This document shows, one piece after another, positions 1 to 5,199 of a stretch of DNA of 5,836 bases. The position numbers and the translations under genes are program-made. The stretch is from Burkholderiales bacterium RIFCSPHIGHO2_12_FULL_61_11 (GTDB taxonomy: Bacteria; Pseudomonadota; Gammaproteobacteria; Burkholderiales; Burkholderiaceae_C): the NCBI GenBank assembly GCA_001770785.1, contig MERZ01000380.1, positions 14,189 to 20,024 on the forward strand, in the 5' to 3' direction. The stretch's first letter is position 1. Every line of letters starts with the position of its first letter. The notes under the pieces were generated by a model. The model was not told the origin of the DNA, made no database searches, and was given only the letters and a program-made list of their open reading frames with translations.

Positions 1-1280
1 GGCTTCCCACGGTGCTGCTGATGGGTCAGCAGCATGGAGACGAACCTGCCAGCAGCGAGGCACTGCTGGTGATCGCCAGAGAGCTGGCGCAAGGCCGACT
101 GCAGCCCTTGCTGAAAGACATCAATGTCGTGATTGTTCCGCGTGCCAATCCCGATGGTGCCGCCATGGACCAGCGCGTGACCGCGGACGGGCTGGACATG
201 AACCGCGACCATTTGCTGCTCAACACGCCGGAAGCTCAGGCGCTGGCGAAGCTCACGCGCGACTACCAGCCCGCCGTGGTGGTGGACGCCCACGAGTACC
301 CCGTAGCGGAGCGCTTTCTGGAAAAGTTCGGCACTGTGCAGAAGTTCGACGCGCTGCTGCAATACGCTACCACCGCCAACCTGCCGGAATTTTTAACCAA
401 GGCCGCGGAAGAGTGGTATCGCCGCCCCCTGCTGCTCGCACTCAAGAGTCAGGGTCTCAGCAACGAGTGGTACTACACCACCGGGCCAAATCTGGCCGAT
501 AAAAAAGTCTCCATGGGAGGCGCTGAACCCGACACCAGCCGCAATGTCAGCGGACTTAAAAATGCCATTAGCCTGATGATTGAAAGCCGAGGCGTGGGCA
601 TTGGCCGTTTGCATATCCAGCGACGCGTGCATACGCACGTGACGGCCGTCAGCAGCGTCCTGGCCAGTACCGCCCGACGCGCCAGCGAGCTCAACCAGCT
701 GCGCCCTTACATCGACAAGGAGGTCAGAAGCCAGGCCTGCATGGGTGAAGCCGTTGTGGAGGCAGCGACCACGTCGGCCCAACACGAGCTGGTCATGCTG
801 GACCCGGCAAGCGGCGCCGACAAGCCCGTGATGGTGGATTGGGACTCGGCGCTCGCCCTGCGCAGCCTCAAGGTTCGCCCCCGACCCTGCGGTTACTGGT
901 TGTCTGAAGGGTCAGACATGGCAGTTGACCGGCTGCGCTTGCACGGCGTGCAGGTTCTGCGCGTGGCCGAGCCCGGCGCTCTGCTGGGCGACAGTTACCG
1001 GGAAACCTCACGCGTTGCGGTGGAACGCCAGGAGGCACCCGGCGCCAGTGCCGGCATCAACCCCATCATCAGGGTACAAGTCAGCCTGACTCGCGGGCTG
1101 ATTGACGCGCCGCGCGGCAGCTATTACGTGCCGCTCAAGCAGCCGTTGGGCAACCTGGTGCTTGCCGCGCTGGAGCCTGACACCCAAAGCAGCTACTTTG
1201 CCAACCATCTTCTGGACGGTTTGCAAAGCACGGTGCGCGTGATGGCCGAGCCCAACATAAAGTTCGATGAATTGCCCTGA
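1..1280 (+). CDS. M14-family zinc carboxypeptidase-like metallopeptidase, 5' end missing
   Basis: Predicted zinc-dependent exopeptidase of the carboxypeptidase A (M14) fold, expected to remove a C-terminal residue from a peptide or a peptidoglycan stem; the substrate cannot be read from the sequence. Counting from the in-frame GTG at 12, the zinc motif HxxE is H8/E11 (HGDE), the substrate-carboxylate pair Asn-Arg is N64-R65 (MNRD, after an NPDG turn), the third zinc ligand is H94 (VDAHEY), and the catalytic glutamate is E191 (MIESRG). All key M14 residues are therefore present. About 230 residues follow E191, a C-terminal extension I do not recognise. The frame stays open to base 1 (residues LPT before the GTG), and the zinc motif normally lies well inside the protein, so the true start and any signal peptide are outside the window. 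The stop is TGA at 1278. Family confidence is high; specificity is unknown. Confidence 0.88.
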   Translation, partial: LPTVLLMGQQHGDEPASSEALLVIARELAQGRLQPLLKDINVVIVPRANPDGAAMDQRVTADGLDMNRDHLLLNTPEAQALAKLTRDYQPAVVVDAHEYPVAERFLEKFGTVQKFDALLQYATTANLPEFLTKAAEEWYRRPLLLALKSQGLSNEWYYTTGPNLADKKVSMGGAEPDTSRNVSGLKNAISLMIESRGVGIGRLHIQRRVHTHVTAVSSVLASTARRASELNQLRPYIDKEVRSQACMGEAVVEAATTSAQHELVMLDPASGADKPVMVDWDSALALRSLKVRPRPCGYWLSEGSDMAVDRLRLHGVQVLRVAEPGALLGDSYRETSRVAVERQEAPGASAGINPIIRVQVSLTRGLIDAPRGSYYVPLKQPLGNLVLAALEPDTQSSYFANHLLDGLQSTVRVMAEPNIKFDELP

Positions 1281-1295
1281 TTTTATTCAGTGTTC

Positions 1296-1319
1296 CTCAG
1301 GCAGGACTTGACGCCTGAG
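1296..1319 (+). terminator. Small hairpin after the carboxypeptidase gene, possible weak terminator
   Basis: A perfect 7-bp inverted repeat (CTCAGGC at 1296-1302, GCCTGAG at 1313-1319) with a 10-nt loop lies 15 bp after the carboxypeptidase stop. Only TCTT follows, not a real U-tract, so efficient intrinsic termination is doubtful. It also lies just ahead of a candidate leader ORF and could instead act as a leader structure. Confidence 0.25.
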
Positions 1320-1325
1320 TCTTAC

Positions 1326-1331
1326 AGGAAG
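1326..1331 (+). promoter_or_regulatory. Shine-Dalgarno of candidate leader ORF
   Basis: AGGAAG lies 3 nt (its AGGA core 5 nt) before the ATG at 1335. It is the main evidence that the short ORF starting there might be translated. Confidence 0.35.
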
Positions 1332-1334
1332 ACC

Positions 1335-1409
1335 ATGCCAGGACTGACTGAACGGGTTGATTTGCTGCGCCTTACTGATCCGGTCAACACTGCAAAGGAA
1401 ACACCATGA
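1335..1409 (+). CDS. Possible 24-codon leader ORF, translationally coupled to the next gene
   Basis: ATG at 1335 opens a 24-residue frame beginning MPGLTERVDLLRLTD and closing with TGA at 1407-1409. That stop shares bases with the ATG at 1406 of the 132-aa gene (ATGA overlap), the classic arrangement for translational coupling. A Shine-Dalgarno stands at a usable distance. The peptide contains four leucines and no hydrophobic membrane stretch, and I recognise no family. It also contains the Shine-Dalgarno of the downstream gene, so ribosomes translating it would cross that site. With only 24 codons, chance is a serious alternative. Confidence 0.3.
   Translation: MPGLTERVDLLRLTDPVNTAKETP
1395..1399 (+). 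promoter_or_regulatory. Shine-Dalgarno of the 132-aa gene
   Basis: AAGGA lies 6 nt before the ATG at 1406 and supports that start. It sits inside the last codons of the candidate leader ORF. Confidence 0.6.
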
Positions 1410-1804
1410 AAGACTTCAAACTGACCGACAAAATGCTGAGCCTGGGGGGTGTTTTTTACCCGACGGGCTATGCATTCATCATGTTTCCCAATAGCAAAGA
1501 CGCCCGACAGGTGGCTCGGGAACTCAAGAAGACCGGCAGCGACGACATCTTGCTGTTGACGCCGGCGACCATCCTGGAAGAAATCGGCAAGGCAGCTGGC
1601 GATTCAGACCTGTTGCTGCCAAGTTTGGGCACCGAACGGAACACCGCCCAAAAATACCTGGAGCTGGCGCGCGAAGGCCACCATGCGCTGATGATCCCTG
1701 TGGACTCGGAGGAAGCCACCGAGCGCGTCATGAGCGTGGTACGCAAGTTTCCTTTTTCCTATGCACAGAGGTATCACATGCTGGTCATTGAAGATCTGGA
1801 GTAG
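1406..1804 (+). CDS. Conserved-looking 132-aa protein of unknown function
   Basis: Small, soluble, probably cytoplasmic protein with no signal peptide or membrane segment. I do not recognise a characterised family. Two stretches look alike: residues 23-52 (AFIMFPNSKDARQVAREL, then a strand DDILLLTP) and 94-128 (ALMIPVDSEEATERVMSVV, then a strand HMLVIEDL). Each reads as a hydrophobic strand, a P-x-S-[KE]-[DE]-A turn into a helix, and a second hydrophobic strand, which suggests a duplicated beta-alpha-beta unit or a ferredoxin-like pseudo-symmetric fold. The linker (about 53-93) is predicted helical. The pattern loosely recalls the general-stress-protein 17M/YflT domain, but this is only an impression. 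The ATG start is supported by a good Shine-Dalgarno. The gene is followed by a 62-bp gap and then the glutathione transferase gene on the same strand, so co-transcription is possible. Confidence 0.8.
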   Translation: MKDFKLTDKMLSLGGVFYPTGYAFIMFPNSKDARQVARELKKTGSDDILLLTPATILEEIGKAAGDSDLLLPSLGTERNTAQKYLELAREGHHALMIPVDSEEATERVMSVVRKFPFSYAQRYHMLVIEDLE

Positions 1805-1826
1805 TCTGGCGCAGTCGTTAATGGTA

Positions 1827-1848
1827 GGGTATTGCCTGCCCAACACCC
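1827..1848 (+). other. Imperfect hairpin between the 132-aa gene and the yfcG-like gene
   Basis: GGGTATTG (1827-1834) can pair with CAACACCC (1841-1848) in 7 of 8 positions around a 6-nt loop. It ends 7 nt before the Shine-Dalgarno of the transferase gene and lacks a U-tract. It could be a weak pause or processing site, or be fortuitous. Confidence 0.2.
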
Positions 1849-1855
1849 CACGCCC

Positions 1856-1860
1856 AAGGA
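1856..1860 (+). promoter_or_regulatory. Shine-Dalgarno fixing the yfcG-like start
   Basis: AAGGA ends 6 nt before the ATG at 1867. That spacing, and the match of the resulting N-terminus (MIDLYY) to YfcG (MIDLYF), favours ATG 1867 over the in-frame TTG at 1864. Confidence 0.6.
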
Positions 1861-1866
1861 CTCTTG

Positions 1867-2580
1867 ATGATTGACCTTTACTACTGGCCCACGCCCAACG
1901 GATGGAAAATTTCCATCATGCTCGAAGAGTGTGGCCTGCCCTACCGCTTTGTTCCTGTCAATATTGGCAAGGGTGCGCAGTTCTCGCCCGAGTTTCTCGC
2001 CATCAGCCCCAACAACCGCATGCCGGCCATCGTTGACCACGCGCCCTCAGGCGGAGGTGCGTCCGTGGCGGTGTTTGAAAGCGGCACTATTTTGATGTAC
2101 CTGGCAGAAAAAACCGGTCAATTCCTGGCCCCCGATATGCGCCAGCGCTACCAGACGCTGCAGTGGCTGATGTGGCAAATGGGCGGATTGGGGCCAATGG
2201 CCGGACAAAACGGCCACTTCCTGCTGTATGCCCCGGAAAAAATTCCCTATGCCATCGAACGCTACGGCAAGGAAGTGGATCGCCTCCATGGCGTGCTGGA
2301 TGGACAGCTCGCGCGCACCGGCGCTCACGTTGCGGGTGCCGACTATTCCATTGCCGACATGGCCATTTTTCCCTGGGTGCGCACGCACAAGGCGCAGCAG
2401 ATTGAGCTGCAAAAATTCCCCCATGTGCGGCGCTGGTACGACGCCCTGTTCGAACGGCCAGCGGTCAAACGTGGGCTGGACCTCGGCAAGGAACTGCGTG
2501 CCCCTGCCCTGACCGATGAAGCGCGCAAAACGCTGTTTGGCCAGACCGCGCAAAGCGTGCAAAGCGCTCGTTTGAATTAA
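1867..2580 (+). CDS. yfcG: YfcG-like Nu-class glutathione transferase / disulfide-bond reductase
   Basis: A cytoplasmic glutathione-dependent enzyme of 237 aa (E. coli YfcG has about 215). Nu-class members bind two glutathiones or GSSG, reduce disulfides using glutathione, and have modest peroxidase activity but weak classical transferase activity. The N-terminal thioredoxin-fold domain (about 1-87) carries the Nu-class signature T9-P10-N11-G12, where T9 and N11 contact the glutathione sulfurs in YfcG, the cis-proline segment NNRMPAIVDH (49-58), and the gamma-glutamyl-binding E71-S72 (FESG). The all-helical C-terminal domain includes LQWLMWQMGGLGPM, R132 at the position of the glutathione-contacting arginine in YfcG (YAIERY), and the SIAD N-capping motif (161-164). 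The resemblance to YfcG runs nearly full length; the extra C-terminal residues (after about 215) show no motif. The isomerase-like gene starts 22 bp downstream, so an operon is likely. Confidence 0.92.
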   Translation: MIDLYYWPTPNGWKISIMLEECGLPYRFVPVNIGKGAQFSPEFLAISPNNRMPAIVDHAPSGGGASVAVFESGTILMYLAEKTGQFLAPDMRQRYQTLQWLMWQMGGLGPMAGQNGHFLLYAPEKIPYAIERYGKEVDRLHGVLDGQLARTGAHVAGADYSIADMAIFPWVRTHKAQQIELQKFPHVRRWYDALFERPAVKRGLDLGKELRAPALTDEARKTLFGQTAQSVQSARLN

Positions 2581-2602
2581 GTATTAAATAACCGAGACCC
2601 GA

Positions 2603-3223
2603 ATGATTGAATTTTTCTATGACTGTTCCAGTCCCTGGACTTACCTCGCTTTTCGCAACTTGCAGCACTTGGCCGCCGAACTCGATGAGCCCGTCAGTTG
2701 GCGGCCGGTGCTGGTCGGCGGCATTTTCAACAGTGTCAACAAAGGCATTTACACCGCGCGGGAAGACATGAACTCGCCAAAAAACCGTTACATGCTCAAG
2801 GATCTGCAAGACAACGCGCGCGAGGCGGGCCTGAGCATCACGTTTCCGCCCAGGGTTTTTCCGGTCAATAGCGTCAAGGCAATGCGCGGCTGCCTGTGGA
2901 TTGCCCAGGATGCACAGGCGCAACAACACTATCCGGACTTTGTCGAGGCGACGTTTGCCGCCTATTTCAGCCGCGAAGAAGACATTTCTCAGGATGACGT
3001 ACTGGCAAGCCTCTGCCACCAGGCGGGCATCCAGGCCGAAGCACTTCTTGCAGGCATCGCCAGACCCGACATCAAGGAGCAACTCAAGGCAAATACCGAC
3101 GAAGCGATCCAGCGCGGCGCTTTTGGCTCACCCACCTTCTTCGTCGGCGAGGACATGTATTTTGGCAACGACCGCTTGCCGCTGGTTCGCTCGGCCGTGC
3201 TCCGCACACGTAGCGCTGCTTGA
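2603..3223 (+). CDS. 2-hydroxychromene-2-carboxylate isomerase-like protein (kappa GST / DsbA superfamily)
   Basis: A 206-aa cytoplasmic protein with a thioredoxin fold and an inserted helical domain, as in HCCA isomerase (NahD) and kappa-class glutathione transferases. NahD performs the glutathione-dependent cis-trans isomerisation of 2-hydroxychromene-2-carboxylate in naphthalene breakdown. Visible marks are the N-terminal strand and active-site turn MIEFFYDCSSPWTYLA, with S10 before P11 at the catalytic serine position; FPVNSVKAMRG (86-96), typical of the family; and the C-terminal GSPTFFVGEDMYFGNDRL, containing the conserved cis-proline and the segment that closes the active site. No other aromatic-degradation gene is nearby, so the true substrate is probably different or unknown; many genomes carry such orphan homologues. 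C8, two residues before S10, is a possible extra thiol. Only a weak GAGA-type ribosome site precedes the ATG. The gene follows the yfcG-like gene by 22 bp. Its stop lies 8 bp from that of the convergent antiporter gene. Confidence 0.88.
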   Translation: MIEFFYDCSSPWTYLAFRNLQHLAAELDEPVSWRPVLVGGIFNSVNKGIYTAREDMNSPKNRYMLKDLQDNAREAGLSITFPPRVFPVNSVKAMRGCLWIAQDAQAQQHYPDFVEATFAAYFSREEDISQDDVLASLCHQAGIQAEALLAGIARPDIKEQLKANTDEAIQRGAFGSPTFFVGEDMYFGNDRLPLVRSAVLRTRSAA

Positions 3224-3231
3224 AGGTGCTG

Positions 3232-4935
3232 CTAATGCGATGAACCGAAGCCCGAACGTTCCAGCACGTGGCGTGTCATTGACTTGGCCAACTCCTGTTC
3301 GCCCAGAAACACCTTGCCGGCATTTTCCTTGTCCAGCATCTCGGCCTCGGCCTCGTTGTGGCTGCGTACCACGAGTTCTATCGTCGGATTCAGCGCACGC
3401 GCCGTCGCAATCATCAGCCCCACATCCAGAGTATCGGGTGCCGCAATCACCAGCATGCGGGCCTGTGCAATATGCGCCTGAATCAGCACATCAGGCTCAG
3501 AAGCATCGCCTGACACCGCAGCAACGCCCTGCGCCCGAAGCCGTCCCACCACCTCGCGATGCTGCTCGGCCACGACAAACGGGATGTGCTTGGCCATGAG
3601 CGCCTGCGCGATATGCCTGCCGACCCGCCCATAACCCACCAGCACCACATGCTGCGAAAGATATTTTTCGTCCGTGCTGACCGGTAACTCGGCCAGCGGG
3701 TCCACACGTGCCTCCAGTTTGCGGGCCAGCGCGGATTTGGCCAGTATCCATTGTTGCAACGGCTCGACCGCCTTGAAGACCAGCGGGTTCAGCGAAATCG
3801 AAATCAATGCCCCGGCCAGCACCAGACTTTGACCTTCAGGCGGCAGCAATCCCAAAGACGCGCCCAGCCCGACCAGGATGAAAGAGAATTCACCAATTTG
3901 CGCCAGGCTGGCCGAGACCGTGAGAACCGTGTTCAAGGGGTAACGGAATGCCATGACGAGCAAGCCTGCAGCCAGCGACTTGCCCACGATGATGATGCCA
4001 AGGACCGCCAGCACCTGTAGCGGGCGCTCAAGCAGCACCCGGGGGTCAAACAACATGCCCACCGAGACAAAAAACAGCACCGCAAAGGCGTCGCGCAGCG
4101 GCAGCGACTCTTCGGCAGCGCGGTGACTGAACTCGGACTCCCGCATCACCGTTCCGGCAAAAAAGGCGCCCAGTGCAAACGACACGCCGAACAGCGTTGT
4201 CGCGCCAAAGGCAATGCTCACAGCCGCCGCCACCACGCACAGGGTAAACAACTCGCGCGAGCCGGTACGCTGAACCTGCCAGAGCATCCAGGGGAAAAAT
4301 CTGCGCCCCACCACCAGCATCAAAGCCATGAAACCACCGACTTGCAGCAAGGTGATGCCGAGCGTCTTCCACAACAGATTCAGATCGGCAGCGGCGTCAG
4401 TCTTGCCAGAAAGCCAAATCCCCAACGGCGGAAGCAGCACGAGCACCAGCACCATGACCAGATCCTCAACGATCAACCAGCCTACGGCAATGCGACCGTT
4501 GAAGGAGTCAACAATCCCCCGGCTTTCAAGCGCGCGAAGCAACACCACGGTACTGGCCACCGATAGCGCGAGTCCAAACACCAGCGCGCCCCCCATGTTC
4601 CAGCCCCACCAGTGGGCCAGGCCCATGCCCAGCGCGGTCGCCACGGTCATTTGCACGACGGCACCCGGCACGGCAATCTTGCGCACCGCCAGCAGGTTAT
4701 CGAACGAAAAATGCAGTCCCACGCCAAACATCAGCAGCATCACGCCAATTTCAGCGAGCTGGCTGGCAATCGTTGCATCGGCCACAAAGCCTGGCGTGAA
4801 AGGGCCAAGGATCACGCCCGTCAGCAGGTACCCGACGATGGCAGGCAAGCGAAGCCGCACCGCGAGAAAACCAAAGATCAACGCCAGACCCAAGCCGACA
4901 GCGATGGTGCTGATAAGGGAAACGCTGTGGGGCAT
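3232..4935 (-). CDS. ybaL: Kef/YbaL-type cation:proton antiporter (CPA2) with RCK domain
   Basis: Inner-membrane monovalent cation:proton antiporter, probably for potassium, of 567 aa (E. coli YbaL has 558). Residues about 5-390 form 12-13 hydrophobic segments with family blocks: GYLLTGVILGPFTPGF (35-50), LMFGVGLHF (68-76), LSVASTVVLLRALE (124-137), GWLIVEDLVMVL with acidic E157-D158 at the ion-binding site, FALGAFFAGTVM (253-264), FFVSVGMLFDP (288-298), the conserved lysine K319 (VGKSLAA), and SLAQIGEFSFIL (343-354). After a linker (391-425) comes a cytoplasmic RCK/TrkA-N nucleotide-binding domain with the Rossmann motif GYGRVG (434-439) and an acidic residue, E457, at the end of the second strand. 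The protein stops soon after this domain (SGFGSSH). Identity with YbaL appears high along the whole length. KefB/KefC are gated by glutathione adducts; YbaL gating is less well known. The ATG is supported by a Shine-Dalgarno 8 nt upstream. Confidence 0.92.
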   Translation of the reverse strand: MPHSVSLISTIAVGLGLALIFGFLAVRLRLPAIVGYLLTGVILGPFTPGFVADATIASQLAEIGVMLLMFGVGLHFSFDNLLAVRKIAVPGAVVQMTVATALGMGLAHWWGWNMGGALVFGLALSVASTVVLLRALESRGIVDSFNGRIAVGWLIVEDLVMVLVLVLLPPLGIWLSGKTDAAADLNLLWKTLGITLLQVGGFMALMLVVGRRFFPWMLWQVQRTGSRELFTLCVVAAAVSIAFGATTLFGVSFALGAFFAGTVMRESEFSHRAAEESLPLRDAFAVLFFVSVGMLFDPRVLLERPLQVLAVLGIIIVGKSLAAGLLVMAFRYPLNTVLTVSASLAQIGEFSFILVGLGASLGLLPPEGQSLVLAGALISISLNPLVFKAVEPLQQWILAKSALARKLEARVDPLAELPVSTDEKYLSQHVVLVGYGRVGRHIAQALMAKHIPFVVAEQHREVVGRLRAQGVAAVSGDASEPDVLIQAHIAQARMLVIAAPDTLDVGLMIATARALNPTIELVVRSHNEAEAEMLDKENAGKVFLGEQELAKSMTRHVLERSGFGSSH

Positions 4936-4943
4936 GCAAGGGG

Positions 4944-4950
4944 CTCCTTC
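4944..4950 (-). promoter_or_regulatory. Shine-Dalgarno of the antiporter gene
   Basis: On the minus strand GAAGGAG ends 8 nt before the ATG at 4935-4933, a strong site that supports this start. An exact complement (CTCCTTC on the minus strand) lies upstream at 5068-5074. Confidence 0.7.
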
Positions 4951-4952
4951 GG

Positions 4953-4973
4953 GGCAGGTAGAAAGGGCCTGCC
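4953..4973 (-). promoter_or_regulatory. Hairpin immediately upstream of the antiporter Shine-Dalgarno
   Basis: A 6-bp GC-rich inverted repeat (GGCAGG/CCTGCC) with a 9-nt loop ends 2 nt before the Shine-Dalgarno (in mRNA order). It could modulate ribosome access or mRNA stability, but may be fortuitous given its size. Confidence 0.25.
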
Positions 4974-5144
4974 ACGCAGCCGACCACGGCAGACTGGCTC
5001 CGTAGAGCTCATCTTGGCAATTTACTACAGTCGGCCGGGAGCAGGCACCGCAATCCCCATGTCATAGGAAGGAGTTCACAGGAATCCGCAAGAATCGGCT
5101 TGCAACTAACCTCAGGGCTTTACATTCTTCTTCGAAGCGCAACA

Positions 5145-5170
5145 TAAAAACCCGCCAAGGCGGGTTTTTA
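5145..5170 (-). terminator. Intrinsic terminator of phaB (symmetrical, potentially bidirectional)
   Basis: A perfect 12-bp inverted repeat, TAAAAACCCGCC (5145-5156) and GGCGGGTTTTTA (5159-5170), forms a GC-rich stem flanked by an A-tract and a T-tract. Read on the minus strand it lies 29 bp after the phaB stop and ends in a run of five U. Because the repeat is symmetrical it could also stop transcription from the other strand. It separates phaB from the antiporter gene. Confidence 0.92.
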
Positions 5171-5199
5171 TTGGTTGCAGATAGCCTTGAACGTTCCAC

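Larger units (their letters stand above)
4936..5144 (-). other. Non-coding leader/promoter region of the antiporter gene
   Basis: About 209 bp between the antiporter start and the phaB terminator carry no convincing gene. The antiporter promoter should lie here, because the terminator at 5145-5170 should block read-through from phaB, but I find no clean -35/-10 pair. The region holds several short inverted repeats: GGCAGG/CCTGCC at 4953-4958 and 4968-4973, GCCGAC/GTCGGC at 4979-4984 and 5030-5035, and the Shine-Dalgarno complement at 5068-5074. If transcription starts near its distal end, the mRNA leader would be long and structured. Confidence 0.5.

Noticed and set aside
12..14. In-frame GTG as the start of the carboxypeptidase
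   Set aside because: The zinc motif would begin at residue 8, too close to the N-terminus for an M14 fold, and the frame is open to the window edge; the gene is truncated by the window.
393..785. 130-codon minus-strand open frame inside the carboxypeptidase gene
   Set aside because: It lies fully within a gene with intact M14 motifs and shows no family features; a GC-rich shadow frame.
1308..1336. TTGACG as a -35 box for the 132-aa gene
   Set aside because: At 16-18 nt downstream there is no acceptable -10 hexamer, and the element lies in the hairpin loop and arm.
1864..1866. TTG as the start of the YfcG-like protein
   Set aside because: ATG at 1867 has the better Shine-Dalgarno distance and gives the family N-terminus.
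2047..3082. Long minus-strand open frames (171 and 205 codons) opposite the two glutathione-enzyme genes
   Set aside because: The plus-strand genes carry clear family motifs throughout; the opposite frames give no recognisable domain and are typical of high-GC coding DNA.
2901..3599. 232-codon plus-strand frame spanning the convergent gene ends
   Set aside because: It runs out of frame through the isomerase and antisense through the antiporter; the product is Pro/Arg/Ser-rich with no domain.
5010..5066. Eighteen-codon minus-strand ORF (MTWGLRCLLPADC...) in the antiporter leader
   Set aside because: No Shine-Dalgarno precedes it (the upstream sequence is pyrimidine-rich CTCCTTCC), and it does not reach the antiporter start.
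4123..5067. Plus-strand frames of 147-225 codons opposite the antiporter gene
   Set aside because: Low-complexity translations rich in His, Gln, Arg, Ser or Thr, antisense to a well-conserved membrane protein; shadow frames.
5100..5126. TTGCAA/TACATT as a plus-strand promoter before the terminator
   Set aside because: The spacing is only 15 nt and no plus-strand gene follows; transcription would hit the terminator at once.
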